Origin: Hemerocallis citrina
Lineage: Eukaryota; Streptophyta; Magnoliopsida; Asparagales; Asphodelaceae
Reading direction: 5' to 3'
Assembly (NCBI GenBank): GCA_017893485.1
Contig: CM030368.1
Location: 109,685,549 to 109,749,548, forward strand
DNA: 64,000 nucleotides
Made by a program: the position numbers and the translations under genes. The notes under the pieces are model-generated. The model was not told the DNA's origin and did not search any database. It saw only the letters and a program-made list of their open reading frames with translations. Each line of letters opens with the position of its first letter. The first letter of the stretch is position 1. Positions 30,785 through 42,814 of the stretch are shown here, one piece after another.

Positions 30785-32646
30785 TGTTGGATCCTGTATG
30801 CAAGGCAGGTAACACTAGAGGGGGGGGGGGTGAATAGTGTTATGTAAAAAATAAATAATAATTTAAACTTGATGCAATAGTTAAGTCGACTAGAAACGAA
30901 AAGCCAGTCGACTAAAATGCCAGATAAAAGATAATTAATCAACTGAAGAACAGCGAGTCTGTTATGTCGACATAATACAGAAACCAGTCGACTAATCAAA
31001 CACAGATTACAATAAAGTACAGCAAAATTAAAATTGCAAGTTAGAGAATTCAAACCACAGAGAATCAACAATGCTAACATGGCGATATATCCTGCTTCGG
31101 TCCTTCCGACCTTCATCCAGTCCCCAAGAAACCCACTTGAGATTTTTCACTATTCTTGAAAAAAGTACAAGAATACCCTATGACCTTTGGCAACAACTAT
31201 GCCAAACCCGTAGACCTTTCTCACCACCAGAGAGAGCAAGACCCCACTCTAAAACCTAGAGTGACAATGACTCTACACCAGGAGTCCTTCTCCCCAACCG
31301 AGAGGACCACTCTCACAGCCCGAGAGTGTACAACAAAAAATTGAAGATTACAATACCTAGAGCCTTGATTTTTGAGTGTGCTTTTTATATAGAGGCTATA
31401 GGTCAACTTCTAATTGCAGTCTTGAACTTAATCTTAGTTATGCAAGACTGAAACTAGAGAACCAAGTCTAGAGAATGAGAGTACATGAAAACTTGAGTTC
31501 TTTTTCACAGTTAAAAGCAAAAGACTTGATAAAAATATTGGGTAACCTTTTCTAAGTTCATTCTGAACTCTATTTACAGAGTATGAACTCTAAGAACGTT
31601 GGAAAACGGTTCACCAACTGCCAACAAATGGCAGGATAAATTTGAGTTGGAAAATAAAATTTTAAACTTCAGAAAACTGTCAAAATAGCTCGTACAGTCG
31701 ATTGGGTTACCAAAGGAGTCGACTGGTCAGAGCTTGAGTAAGTTCAGTCTGTTTCGTACTAGAACAGTCGACTGCTTATCAAAGTAAGTCGACTGGCACT
31801 TTCACAGCTGAACTTATACAATCTTGTTTTTGACATTTTGATTTTAATAAAACTTATTTTAGTTCCTAGGGGATGTGTGAGTGTGTGCATNNNNNNNNNN
31901 NNNNNNNNNNNNNNNNNNNNNNNNNNNNNNNNNNNNNNNNNNNNNNNNNNNNNNNNNNNNNNNNNNNNNNNNNNNNNNNNNNNNNNNNNNNNNNNNNNNN
32001 NNNNNNNNNNNNNNNNNNNNNNNNNNNNNNNNNNNNNNNNNNNNNNNNNNNNNNNNNNNNNNNNNNNNNNNNNNNNNNNNNNNNNNNNNNNNNNNNNNNN
32101 NNNNNNNNNNNNNNNNNNNNNNNNNNNNNNNNNNNNNNNNNNNNNNNNNNNNNNNNNNNNNNNNNNNNNNNNNNNNNNNNNNNNNNNNNNNNNNNNNNNN
32201 NNNNNNNNNNNNNNNNNNNNNNNNNNNNNNNNNNNNNNNNNNNNNNNNNNNNNNNNNNNNNNNNNNNNNNNNNNNNNNNNNNNNNNNNNNNNNNNNNNNN
32301 NNNNNNNNNNNNNNNNNNNNNNNNNNNNNNNNNNNNNNNNNNNNNNNNNNNNNNNNNNNNNNNNNNNNNNNNNNNNNNNNNNNNNNNNNNCAATGCTTTT
32401 ACAAATTTTCTAAGACATATCAAAGATTACAATGAATTTACAAGACACTCTTTTGAGCTGATTACTTTGGAAATCTTTGAAGCTCTAAATGACCCTTGTC
32501 TTGTAGCTTGATTTTGAGCCTTGAAAGCTTCTTTGTCTTGTAGCTTGATCTTGAGTCTAGAAAGCGTTGAGTACACACTGTAAGAGATATGTAAAATAGA
32601 ATATATGTGTATCGTGTTGTAATCATCACAATCAAGAATCTACAAC
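30785..32646 (-). mobile_element. 5' LTR of the copia element, with an assembly gap
   Basis: The inner end (plus TGTTGGATCC, minus GGATCCAACA) abuts the primer site. The outer end is placed at TCTACAACA near 32646, giving minus TGTTGTAGATTC. The 500-N gap lies inside it, so its true length is unknown. It carries GTCGAC palindromes at about 30882, 30904, 30985, 31716, 31766 and 31786, plus a short direct repeat around CTTGTCTTGTAGCTTGAT (32495, 32537). No matching 3' LTR is in the window. Confidence 0.65.
31891..32390. other. Assembly gap of 500 N
   Basis: Exactly 500 undetermined bases, a conventional scaffold-gap size that may not reflect true distance. Open frames that cross it are artefacts. 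Confidence 0.99.
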
Positions 32647-33018
32647 ACTGACATGTTTAGGATAGTCATTTTTTACACTTTGTTTTGCATTCAAGTTTGT
32701 GTTTGCTAAAGTAAAAGAATCACTATTTTATAGCATTATGTTAGTTGTATGGAACTGACGTGCCCACAGTTTTTCAGTGCAGAGCTTGGATTGGAAAAAA
32801 AACATAAAGATGGATTAATGCTAAAGATTATTTTCATATTTAAGTTGTTGTTGTTAGAGTCGTATATCATGTTGTATTCATTTAATTTCCGCTGCGTTGA
32901 TGTAAAGAACAATATTGTATAATAAAAAGTTTTAATTTTCTTATAAAATTGTACGAATTTGAAGTAAAAAATCATGTTGTGCTATGAATTACATATAAAT
33001 GGAATTTCGGGCGTTACA
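32647..33018 (+). repeat. 3' end of a further LTR
   Basis: AT-rich sequence ending GGGCGTTACA at 33018, where PMD-coding sequence begins abruptly. The ending matches the (G)GGNGTTACA ends of the large LTRs here. Its 5' part is not found; it may have been split by the copia insertion or lost. No TSD could be paired. Confidence 0.5.
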
Positions 33019-33632
33019 ACTAAAGTTAGTCAATAGAGCTGGGGCAGTGCTGCATTAGCCTCTTTGTACATGAGCTTGTGCAATGGAGCATTGAATGCGA
33101 AGGAGATGACTGGTCCGATGTTAATCCTACAAATATGATGTTGGGAACACTTACATATTAGACGTCCCCGTATAAGTCGGTAGTTACAGGAGTGGTTGAT
33201 AGATGCAGTGAATGCTGCAATGTTGTCTCCCATCAGTGTGTACTTGGCAGGGAATCACACGTGGAGAGATAATCCACGTGGGGTGGTTTCTTACTATAGG
33301 GACGAGCTAGATATGTTGAGGAGTTCGTCATATGAGCACCGTACACACCAAGTATATTGGAGAAACTACCACCTATTTGTACCGCACATAGCCAGCTATG
33401 GTTGACGAGAGCCCCACTCGTGAACTTCAGTGTTGTCGAGATGTACTATCCGGATCAGTGCTTCGTCAGTTCGGTCTTCAGCAAACTATCCCCGCCCTAC
33501 GGACGTATGACATTCTTTTACACAAGGTCAAAGGGGTTGGATGTGTGCCCGATCATAATTGGGCTTCCCATCACTAAGCTCATGTGAATGCGTGGAATGA
33601 GTGGAGATACGATATTGTTGTTACTGGTATTC
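33019..33632 (+). pseudogene. Plant mobile domain (PMD) protein, upstream part
   Basis: The frame opens in SWGSAALASLYMSLCNGAL, continues WEHLHIRRPRIS, then YWRNYHLFVPHIASYG and RAPLVNFSVVEMYYPD and a QTIPALRTYDILLHK segment near 33490. This order is that of the aminotransferase-like plant mobile domain, found in transposon-borne proteins and in MAIL1-type host proteins. Frameshifts and stops occur near 33034, 33138, 33175 and 33404. The 5' end is missing at the LTR junction (33018) and the reading continues after the solo LTR at 37168. Confidence 0.78.
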
Positions 33633-33637
33633 CTCTG
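33633..33637. repeat. Left target-site duplication (CTCTG) of the 3.5-kb solo LTR
   Basis: CTCTG is repeated exactly at 37163-37167. Confidence 0.88.
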
Positions 33638-36600
33638 TGTAGCGCCCCAGATCCCTATTACCGGATATCCGTGACACTCCCCAGAATCTTTGCCTTCAAA
33701 TGCATCTCAACACAGTAATAACATGGATATTTAAAAACTTTTTATTGCCAAATGAGTTATTACATCATTGATTACAACCAATGTCTTGTTCTTGACAAGA
33801 ATACAAATTACATAAACTCAGTACATCTAATTACAACATACATCACTCCTTTCTGTAAAGTTAACAACTTCTCTATCTCTGAATGGCAGTCGATGGCTCA
33901 CTACCGAAGCTCCGCTGAACAGTCAATTTGCTTTCCTGGGACTTGCTCCTCGGCTTGAGTCTTCTGCTGTGCTACTCTGATATTTCTGCACCTGCTCGAA
34001 AGGTAGAAGTCGATACCTAAAAGGTGGGGAACGTCAGTACTTCGACTGATGCAAAGCTGGTGATAACAGCGATCCTCTAAAATTCAATCACAACCCATCT
34101 TGAATGAAAAAGGGAAACATGCATCCTAAATTATGTGGTGCTCGTGTATGCCATGACCTAACCACTAAATGCACCAATCACAAGCCTATTCTAAAGCAAA
34201 CAAAACTTGGAAATCTAGATCCGCATGCATCCCATACTACATGCGTCTAAGACCCAGGCGTAGCCTGATCTAATGCACGAACAAGAATGCACACGATGCA
34301 CCTACTCTAATGCAATTCAGTTGGGACCTATGCATCCCATACTACATACTTTCCCAAAATCAACTTCGATGGAAATGTATGCATCCCATACTAAATACCT
34401 TCCAAGGAGTTCGCCTCTCCTGATTGTAGGGTTCAATCCCTCGCCATGCATCCTACCCATGTACCCATCCAGTTCCAAATAGACTGTCCGTCGCCCAAGG
34501 AGATTGCAGCGGTCGGTCATATTCCACACTGCAGTGCCCAAGTGGTCACCGCCAGTTGGTACCCGCGCATGGACCTCCTTAGAAACCGCGTTGAACCTGG
34601 TCCTTATGACCCTTGGTTCCACATGTCCACTCATGGACTCTCGCATGCGTGTTCATCCCTGGCCCGGGTTATGAACAAATATAAACCAAACACAAAACAC
34701 AACCCGCGCTTTAGGGACGTGAGCACCACGGAAGGTCAATTTCTTCGGGCCTCCCGCACCTTACTCCGGCAAACTTTGGGAATCAACAGATCGAGATACG
34801 AGCCGGGGACTCAATCCATGAGCGGCCGAGAACATATCCCTACGACTGGAAGATACATCACCGACTATGGCTTACTAGGACTAATGCAGTGTCCTAACCC
34901 CCTAATAAACCATTCTAACCCCTACCTTACTCTAATGCAATTCGGGTAAGAATTACTGCTTCCACACTTGCCTATCAACCTCTGGCCCCTGGCGATACCG
35001 GTCCGGTTAGCCACTTCCCCGACTTGGACTCGTCCAGAAAAATGGCCTACGCCTGCCACTACCCCGGCTATAAATATAAAATTTCCCCGTGAGCTCCACT
35101 CACTGGCATGCTCGGACGTCCTACGCTCGGCAGAAGTCTAATAATGTAGGCTTGATAGGTGCAGGGTATCCTTTACCCTAGTGACTAACTCGAGTCACAC
35201 ATCCCACTCGGGGAATCAAAAACCTCAATAATAGAGATTCAACCATCCCTAGACACGAGTCACCGACTCGGCTCACACACAAGGGAAAAATGTTTTCACA
35301 ATCCTTAGTCCTAACCCAGGCTAAGCAACCTATGGGTTTCTGCCCGAATCTCCAAATGGACATCCCTCTATCAATAAAACTCCGATTGGAGTGCATGACT
35401 CCATCCTGGAAAGGTTCAATCCTAGGCTACAACTACCTAGTTGATCACGAGCTTAGATTCAACCATCTAAGTCCTCGAAATAGCTTTTCAAGCTCCAGCC
35501 TGCGTGCTTCCTGTGCACGGGCTGCACCTTACCATTAACACAAAATCCTACTCGTTCATCAGAACGACACAAACTCAATTTCGGTAGAAGGGTGTGGGTG
35601 TCCTCAACAACTCTCTAGTTGGTCATGAGTACAAATTACATCATTAAGTCACCCTAACACACTCATCACACAATTGGTCTCATCAATTCAGAGCACACAG
35701 CTCTACTCTAGTCCTCTGTCCAGTCTTACAGAAATCATAGTAATTCAACCGTTTACTGGATTTACCTCAAACTAGTTTTGTTGGAAAGGTCTAGGTGTCC
35801 CCTACAAGTCTCTCCTGGATCATGATCCTCAAAATATGCCTCTAATAGGTCTCAATTTCCCAATCTTTACAGAGTGTCGAAACTGGCTGAAAACAGCACG
35901 GCGCTCAATCACAAAATCACAGTAAATTGCACACTTGTCCAATTGACACAAAATTTATGGTGGTGGTACTAGACATCATACCCAACATTATACAAAATAC
36001 CTCATGTCAAAATTCTAATTATTCAGTGAGTAATAGCTACTGCAAGTTATCTCAGAAACCATCCAGTTTTTCTAATTCAACATCAGATACTGATCATAGA
36101 TAGATTTTTCTCATGCCTGTAAAATCATCCAAACAATTTACTGATTTTTTTAAATAATCATCATGCATTCAGGAATAATGAGTAAAAATTTCAGATTAAA
36201 ATCATGCTTCAATAAATTACGAAAATTCCTACAATATCAACCATTCTGTTTTTCTTTTCCTGAGTCTGCCTTATGACACATATCCATCTCACAATTTTAT
36301 TAGCAAATTAAATGATCATAGAAAAATCTGAAATAAATCATGGATAATACTAACACATAAATAAACAAACACTTTTAATTTTGTGGTCTAATTCAACATA
36401 TCGTGCTCTCGGAAAAATCCACAACATGGCACTCCGAACCAGCTTTCTCTAGTTCCATTCTGATTTCTACTTCTAACTTTAGAAAAGCAATCCTATGCAT
36501 TCTAACACACATGCATGCAACCAAATTTAATTAAAAGACAAGAATTTCAAATTTAGAGAAACTTCCCACCTTAGGTTGTAGTAGTAGAGGGAATCTCTTC

Positions 36601-37162
36601 AAGCTCCTTATTGGAAATCTCCTTCTTGGTCCTTCTCCTTTCCTTACTTCTTTTCTCTCCTCCTTCTCTTGGGGTGTTCTCTTCTGAAAATTCCAGAGCA
36701 AATGGGAGAAATGAAGTGGAAAATGAGGGTGATGGGGGGTGTGGGCTGGATTAGACAAGGGGGGGGGGGGTAGGTTAGACTATAGGTGGTTTTGTAGGCC
36801 CCAAAACCATGGCTAGCCCATTGGTTTTGTGTTAGGTGTGTTGGCTGCCCAACATAACTCTTAACGAGCTCCAACGAGTGTGAGATGCGTGTTTTAACGA
36901 GCGCACGCAACCTATATTCACTGTAGTACCATACTGTGTTATATTTGTATGTGCGTCGTGCCGAAAACTAGCAGTTATACTAGTATCGGTCCGTCTCGTT
37001 TCCGTGCATCTTTGAAATGCAACTCTCCCAAAAACCATCCCGTAACCCTAACCATCCACCACGATGGCGAAATCGACCCATACTACAATCAATTGCACGC
37101 ATACTAACAATATATATACACATATGCATATCTTCAGGTACCGTACAAAACGGGGTGTTACA
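33638..37162 (+). mobile_element. Solo LTR, family 2 (Del/Tekay-like), inserted in the PMD gene
   Basis: 3525 bp beginning TGTAGCGCCCC and ending CGGGGTGTTACA, flanked by CTCTG on both sides. No primer site or coding domain. It is non-homologous by eye to family 1 but similar in size and termini. It contains repeats of GCATCCCATACTA (34228, 34330, 34382) and a G10-11 run near 36760. Open frames inside, such as 34446-34949, show no domain. Confidence 0.85.
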
Positions 37163-37167
37163 CTCTG
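37163..37167. repeat. Right target-site duplication (CTCTG)
   Basis: An exact match to 33633-33637. PMD coding sequence resumes directly after it. Confidence 0.88.
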
Positions 37168-37923
37168 TATGATGGATCACTGCACGCTATATACATGTCG
37201 TGGTACCAACTGATTACATGTTTATATGTAGCTCCTCGTACTTCCGTGCCAGCAACGGTCCTCTTACCAGTTCCGAGTGCTGAGGTCGAACCCGATCCCG
37301 CCTATTCCTCTACGCTACCCACTTATCAACCAAGGGCGACATCCACTAGAAAAATCGTAAGATAATTTTTCATACCATATTGAAACTTTGATTTCATTTA
37401 AAACATTTATATTATTACATTTGCTCATCATATCGGTGTATGTGATACGTTATGTATTTCTGATATATGTAGATGGACCAAGTTTGGGTCATTGCCTGGA
37501 AATACGCACAAGTTTTGCGAAGCAATGTGGCTCAAACTGCAAAGGATCTCGCACGTGAGATTCTCGCACGATGCCGTTTGCAAATAGAGGAGGTGGGTGA
37601 GTGGCTAAATTTGACACATTGATGACATCCCCGACTTACGGAACATCTAGACGTAAAAAGGTGGCAAAGCGTCCAACACGACAACGACAACGAGTTGAGC
37701 CACCAGTAGAAGAGAAAGCTGATGAAGAACATGCACAAGATGGAGGCAATGAAGATGTAAATGCACAACAAGAAGAGAATTTTCAACAACAAGTAGAGGA
37801 GCAACCTAATAATGAAATTGAAGAAATGCCCGATGAAATGCTCATATCACAAGTTGCACAAGTTGGCTGTATGTGGAAAGCCATTCAGAAAAGAATGAAG
37901 CCCGACATGTACACCCCATCGTA
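37168..37923 (+). pseudogene. PMD protein, downstream part with charged C-terminal tail
   Basis: It resumes as HAIYMSWYQLITCLYVAP, a tryptophan/tyrosine segment typical of the PMD end, then a Pro-rich linker ending at a stop near 37364. A second open stretch from ATG 37471 (MDQVWVIAWKYAQVL) and a third from about 37600 (TSPTYGTSRRKKVAKRPTRQ, then Glu/Gln-rich, ending MKPDMYTPS, stop 37921-37923) look like later exons. Exon joins cannot be settled by eye. With the MULE transposase on the opposite strand this suggests a MULE that carries a PMD gene, a known association. Confidence 0.6.
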
Positions 37924-38300
37924 GTCGTTTCATATTAGTTGTACTTTTTCATATTTTGTGATATGTAGTCGTACTTTCATTTGTGTCCTAGGTTGTCAAA
38001 TTTTGTTAGATTAGTCAATATGAAGTCGTACTTTGATATAGTTGGTGATATGTAGTTGTTGTTTCATCGTATATTTCATCTTTGATTGAATGTATGTGAT
38101 ATGTTTTGTGATATTAGTCGTTTGTGGAACCAGTTCATGATATTAGTCGTTATTTCATCGTACACTATTTCGATGTAGTTTTTGTAATATGTTGTTATTC
38201 TTTGATGGAATGTATGTGATACATGCTTGTTTGCGGCATAATTTGGTAAACAAAGAACATGGAATGTACACAGGGAATCTGGTGTGTACAAGTTTCACAT
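37924..38300. other. 3' flank of the PMD gene, no gene seen
   Basis: T-rich sequence with recurring GATATGTAGT and TTAGTCGT words. It is probably the 3' untranslated region of the PMD gene. Confidence 0.4.
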
Positions 38301-38309
38301 ATCAGTGTT

Positions 38310-38800
38310 TATATAGGGGTCGTTTTTGGCATTAGCGACCTAAGTTTACATATGTCGTTGTTCTTAATAGAGATCGTACTGATACTAATACTGATACTTT
38401 TCTGGAATTTCCCTTCAAAATTGACTATAACTAAAGTCGCTATTCCTAATAACGACCTCAGTTATAGTCCAAACTTGTCTTGCTCTCCGAATTTTTCACA
38501 AAAAATGGACTATAACTAGGGTCGCTATTCCCAAAAGCGACCTTAGTTATAGTCCAAATTTGTCTTGCTCTCTCGAATTTACTCTCTAAATGGACTATAA
38601 CTAGGGTCGTTATTCCCAATAACGACCTCAGTTATAGTTCAAATTTGTCTTGCTCTCTAGAATTTTCACAAAAAATGGACTATAACTAGGGTCGCTATTC
38701 CCAAAAGCGACCTCAGTTATAGTCCAAATTTGTCTTGCTCAATGGAAATTTTCCTATTTTTCATACTATAACTAAGGTCATTTTTACCACTAACGACCTC
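38310..38800. repeat. Array of about 85-bp units, each a near-perfect hairpin
   Basis: GGACTATAAC starts at 38507, 38592 and 38678, with a diverged unit at about 38423 and another near 38762. Each unit runs GGACTATAACTAGGGTCGC, a short AT-rich loop, then GCGACCTCAGTTATAGTCC, so it can fold on itself. Related ACTATTGGGAATAGCGACC repeats are at 53335-53780. Confidence 0.85.
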
Positions 38801-39109
38801 TTTCATTTCCATCGTTCAATACATTTTCCACATACATGCGTACAGTTCTTATAACATCATTCATACAACATTATATAGTCTCCAAACTTTCAAAGTAACA
38901 ACAAGTGAATACAACATGAAGTACCAATATATTCAAAAATTTGTGTGTCCGGACACCCCTTCACCTTCGGTGCTCGTACTTCTGGTGCTTCTAGGAGGCC
39001 GTGCACCATGTGTGCGTGCACGCCGTCATCGGCCACGTGTACTCGTTGCTTGGTTCACCTCGTCCAGCATTTATTACATCGCATCAAGTCAATTTAAGAA
39101 TAAATAATA
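38801..39109 (-). other. Probable last intron/exon of the MULE transposase
   Basis: It lies just below the zinc-knuckle exon on the minus strand, which ends at a CAG|GTACTT donor-like site (about 39140). No domain is recognised. A GC-rich stretch at 38955-39060 could be a final exon. Confidence 0.3.
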
Positions 39110-39260
39110 ACAGAATAAATCGTATGCCAAATTTAAGTACCTGCGATGAGTTAGCACCACAGGAGGTTTGTTTACGAGGACAACAATGCATGTTATGGCT
39201 TATTTGATTGCATTGCGAACAAGTTATCCCCATGCCCGACCTATCTCTAACATCCATGTC
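39110..39260 (-). pseudogene. C-terminal zinc knuckle of a MULE transposase
   Basis: The minus strand from 39260 encodes RDRSGMGITCSQCNQISHN followed by MHCCPRK, a CX2CX4HX4C knuckle like the one that ends many MuDR-type transposases. The rest of that enzyme is found on the same strand beyond the insertions, at 50564-52650. The SWIM zinc-finger region expected between the two parts is not seen. Confidence 0.65.
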
Positions 39261-40189
39261 TATAACCCCTGTTTTCCCAAAAACGTATTTTTGTGTATTT
39301 TCTGTAATTAAAATTTTCGCAAATTATTTTTTTCGGTTTTCAAATTCTTTTATCAAAATGTATTGTTGGATTTCCTATTAAAGCCTATTTTTGATCAATG
39401 ATTTTATATTGTAACTATTTTCTGTGATTTTATATTGTAATACAAATCTTAATTTTTTGTTATTATTACTTTGATTTTCATTATCATTTTCTTATTATTA
39501 TTGTTATTATTGTTATTTTTGGACCGGTTATTAAAAAATCCACTTTTATTTACTAACTATAATTGTAGTTATTTTAAATAAAGTCTATATTGTAATGTAA
39601 ATTACATTATTTTATAAATTATGTTTTCTTATTGGATTTTAATACCCTTTAAACCCAAACCCATTAATTACCCAATAACCCATTTAAAACCCATTACCCA
39701 TATATTATCTACCCTATCCATTAACACCCCACCTAACCCGTTTAAACTCACCCAAACCCGTTTTACCCTATACCCTATATCAAACCCGATACCCAATCTC
39801 CTCCCCTAAACCCTAAAACCCACCTATATATTCACCCTGTTACACCCCCCCGACTTCTCATCTTCTGTGAACCCACCCAGCCGCTTCATCTCCCCCTGCA
39901 TCCTGCAGTTTCATTGCATCAACCTCCCCCATCTCCTCTCCTCCTCCTGTCGCGCCACGACCGTAGCCCTTGTTAGCCAGTCGCGACCTCGCGACGCCCA
40001 GCCACCGTGCAGTCTCGTTGGTTGTACCCTGTTTCCCTCTCCCTGTCGTGCAGTAGCTGCAGTAGAGCGACTGCACTGTGCTGGTTCTCCCCCATTCGAT
40101 GCCAAGTAGTAATGCCGACGGCCGTTCCCGTCGTCCTCCCGCCGCAGTGTGCCTCTGCCAGTCGTCGAGCCAAAACCCATTGCTTTTGA
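39261..40189 (-). repeat. Family-1 LTR, minus-strand copy, 3' part
   Basis: It starts TATAACCCCTG (one base off the expected TGTAACCC) and aligns with the inverse of the end of the solo LTR at 15005-18505: both share TATTTTCTGTA, AAATTTTCGCAAATTATTTTT and the CCCATTA/TAATGGG-rich block. It is interrupted at 40190 by the hAT transposon and continues at 43697. Confidence 0.75.
40182..40189. repeat. Left 8-bp target-site duplication (GCTTTTGA) of the hAT transposon
   Basis: Repeated exactly at 43697-43704. Eight bases is the size typical of hAT insertions. Confidence 0.92.
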
Positions 40190-40673
40190 TAGGGGTGGCG
40201 AACGGGTCGAGTGGGCCAGGCCGGACCCAACCCGTAAGGGTTGGCATGTTCGCTTGACCGGTTCAGGCCGGGTTGCGCTCATATCCGGGCCGGGTCTATT
40301 TTTCGTTTGGGTGGCCCGCCCAACCCGTGAACCCTTTAGGGTTCAACCCGGGTTGGGCCGGGTCGACCCGCGGGTTGGCACATTTAATAATTTTTTTTTT
40401 GGTAGCTTAAATTCAAATAATAATTATAATTATAATACTAAGTAAGTAATAATACTAATAAACAATCAAAATCGTAATAATAATAATAAGATTGAAAGAG
40501 TGAAATTGACAACAAATTTTGAAATATTATTCATATGAATTTAAGTTATACAATTTTAACAATTTATAACGAAATGAAGAATTCAATTCACAAATAAGTT
40601 TTATACAATAACATATTTCTTATATACAATTTTAATTGAGTACAAGTTTTCTAATTTGACATAACAAGCAAAG

Positions 40674-41222
40674 CTATTGTTGTTGTTGTTCTTCTTCTTC
40701 TTCGTGCAAGTCGCTCCCACTTGTGGAACTTGATAGTGCTTTCCCTTGCGTCCTATCTTCAGCCTTCAGCCAGTCTTCTGTGCAAACGAGCATCTCTAAC
40801 GCCTCGGGCTTCAACCGATTCCTGTAATCAGATAGAACCCTGCCACTTGTAGAAAATGCACTCTCAGAAGCAACTGTAGAGACAGGAGGAGTTAGTAAAT
40901 CTTTAGCCATAATTGACAGAATACTAAAAGTGTGTTCATGTTCTTTCCACCATTGTAAAATATCTAGTGGAGAAAAAGTAGGCTCAGTATCCTGTTGGTT
41001 ATACCAATTTAATTCATTTGGTTGATTAGTCCTAGGTTTTTTAGATTGAATTTGTTCAAGTAAACTAAATGTTCTATCACCAATTCTACTTTTACCCTTA
41101 CCTTTAGAACTACCAGAAGAAGAACTAACTACAGAAGTTGTACTACTAGAAGCAAAACGTCTATCATAATAATCATACAAGTTATTTAAAGTAGATTCAA
41201 ACTGAACTAAAAAGTAGCGCAA
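40674..41222 (-). pseudogene. hAT transposase, C-terminal dimerisation part
   Basis: 182 residues: a Ser-rich linker, then the hAT family dimerisation domain with DILQWWKEHEHTFSILSIMA, DLLTPPVSTVASESAFSTSG and RNRLKPEALEMLVCTEDWL, ending in a Glu/Gln-rich tail. It overlaps the upstream frame by 16 bases in another register, which points to a single small insertion or deletion near 41207-41222 rather than two genes. This domain is needed for transposase multimers and transposition. Confidence 0.9.
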
Positions 41223-42814
41223 TCAGTTGTTAATTCTACATTGTTCTCTAAATATCCAAAAAACATTTCTATCAAATTCTTCGTACCTTCTAATTTGATA
41301 CGGGGATCCATAACAGTAGCAACACAAATCAACATAGGAGGAGGAAAATAATACTTCAAATTTTTTTGAAATGCAGGTATTACAATGTCACTAATATAGG
41401 GATCATTTAACATTTCGTTAAATATTTGCATCATGCTAACTAATTCAATAAAAATGCTACTAGAAGTAGATTCATATGTTTTTGAAAACTTTAAAGTTGC
41501 GGTTTTAAAAGGTTCTAAAAATTTCAACAAAGATTCGGCAAAAAACCAATCGTTGGGAGTCATTTCAAAATTGTGCGTATTTTTTGCGATACAAAAATCA
41601 TTTACAACTGCTTTATAATCGGTGACAACATTTAGTAAATTAAAAGTAGAATTCCATCGGTGTCTAACATCCTTTAGAAATTTTCTAAAAGGAACATTTC
41701 TAACCCTACACCAAGCTTTCCATTCTTGTAAAATGCTTGGACTTAATGCAATGAAATGTACACAATTTCTAATTTTATGTATATATGGATCAGCTATTCT
41801 TAATGCATCTTGAACACATAAATTTATAATATGACATGCACATCTAACATGAAAAATATTATCAGATGGAGGGTTTAATACAGATTTTAATGTAGTAATT
41901 GCTACATTGTTGTTAGATGCATTATCAAAACTAATAGCCATAATTTTATCGCAAATATGAAAAACATCACAAATTTCTATAATACGGTTTGCTATTTCAG
42001 CGCCACTATGGGGATACGGCAACGACGCAAGTGATATGATTCTTTTTTGAAGAATCCAATCATTATCGATCCAATGACAGGTTATTCCCATCGTTGGAAT
42101 ATTGTTGACACCCGTCCAACAATCCGAAGTTAAACTAACCCTACAAGTTAAACTCCATAAAATTGCAATCAAAGCGTCCTTCATTTCCATGTACACTTTA
42201 AAACAATCCGATTTGCAAGTATTTCTCAGAATTCTTTTAAAATGAGGGTTTAAGGCCGTTTGATTAAAATTTTCCAAGTTCCTACTCTCGGGATAGGAAA
42301 ATGGCAACTCTTCCTTAATGACTAATCGGGCCATTTCCCGACGAACAAGTTCGGGATCATAAGGGTGGCTATCTACTTGACCGGTCCTAGGGTTGATTTT
42401 TTGTTGGCCTTGTATTTGATCAAGAAGTTCTTTATGATTATGTTGTATGTGCCTACTAATTGTACCGGTGCCGTCACCCCTCTTGAATTTGTATGTTTTA
42501 CTACATATTTTACACACTTTCAAACCTATACCCGGAGTATGTTCGTCCGGGATATAATCATAAAACTTATGCCAATCGCTAGTTTCTCCTCTACTTTTCC
42601 TACTACTACGGGGTTGTGTAGTTTCGGTTTGTTGTTGTTGTTCTTCTTCTTCTAATTGTATGTCACCTACAACATCCATATCGTGTATACCCCATTGTTC
42701 CATAGTAGGACCAATGTAATCTTGGGCGGGCTCACTAGTTGGGACAATTGGTGGCTTACGTGAAGAGGAGGAGGAATCTTGTCCGCTACGACCGCTACCA
42801 CGTGATCTAGACAT
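41207..42814 (-). pseudogene. hAT transposase, BED zinc finger and catalytic part (RICESLEEPER-like)
   Basis: 535 residues from MSRSRGSG at 42814, which I prefer to an upstream in-frame ATG at 42859. A Ser- and Gln-rich N-terminus precedes a BED zinc finger (KVCKICSKTYKFKRGDGTG, then SRHIQHNH). Next come the RNase-H-like catalytic region with SLTSDCWTGVNNIPTMGIT, AISFDNASNNNVAI and HVRCACHIINLCVQDAL, and the RHRWNSTFNLL segment. It closely resembles plant zinc-finger BED RICESLEEPER proteins, which also exist as domesticated host genes. Here the inverted repeats and duplications show it is still a transposon. The reading frame slips at its end into the dimerisation frame. Confidence 0.92.

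Noticed and set aside
31838..32511. Long open frames across the N gap
   Set aside because: They consist of undetermined bases; there is no sequence to support them.
34446..34949. 167-residue plus-strand frame
   Set aside because: It lies inside the 3.5-kb solo LTR, with no domain and no start context.
39700..39850. CCCTAAACCCTAAAACCC telomere-like sequence
   Set aside because: It is short, irregular and part of the family-1 LTR (inverse counterpart near 18000-18140), so not a telomeric tract.
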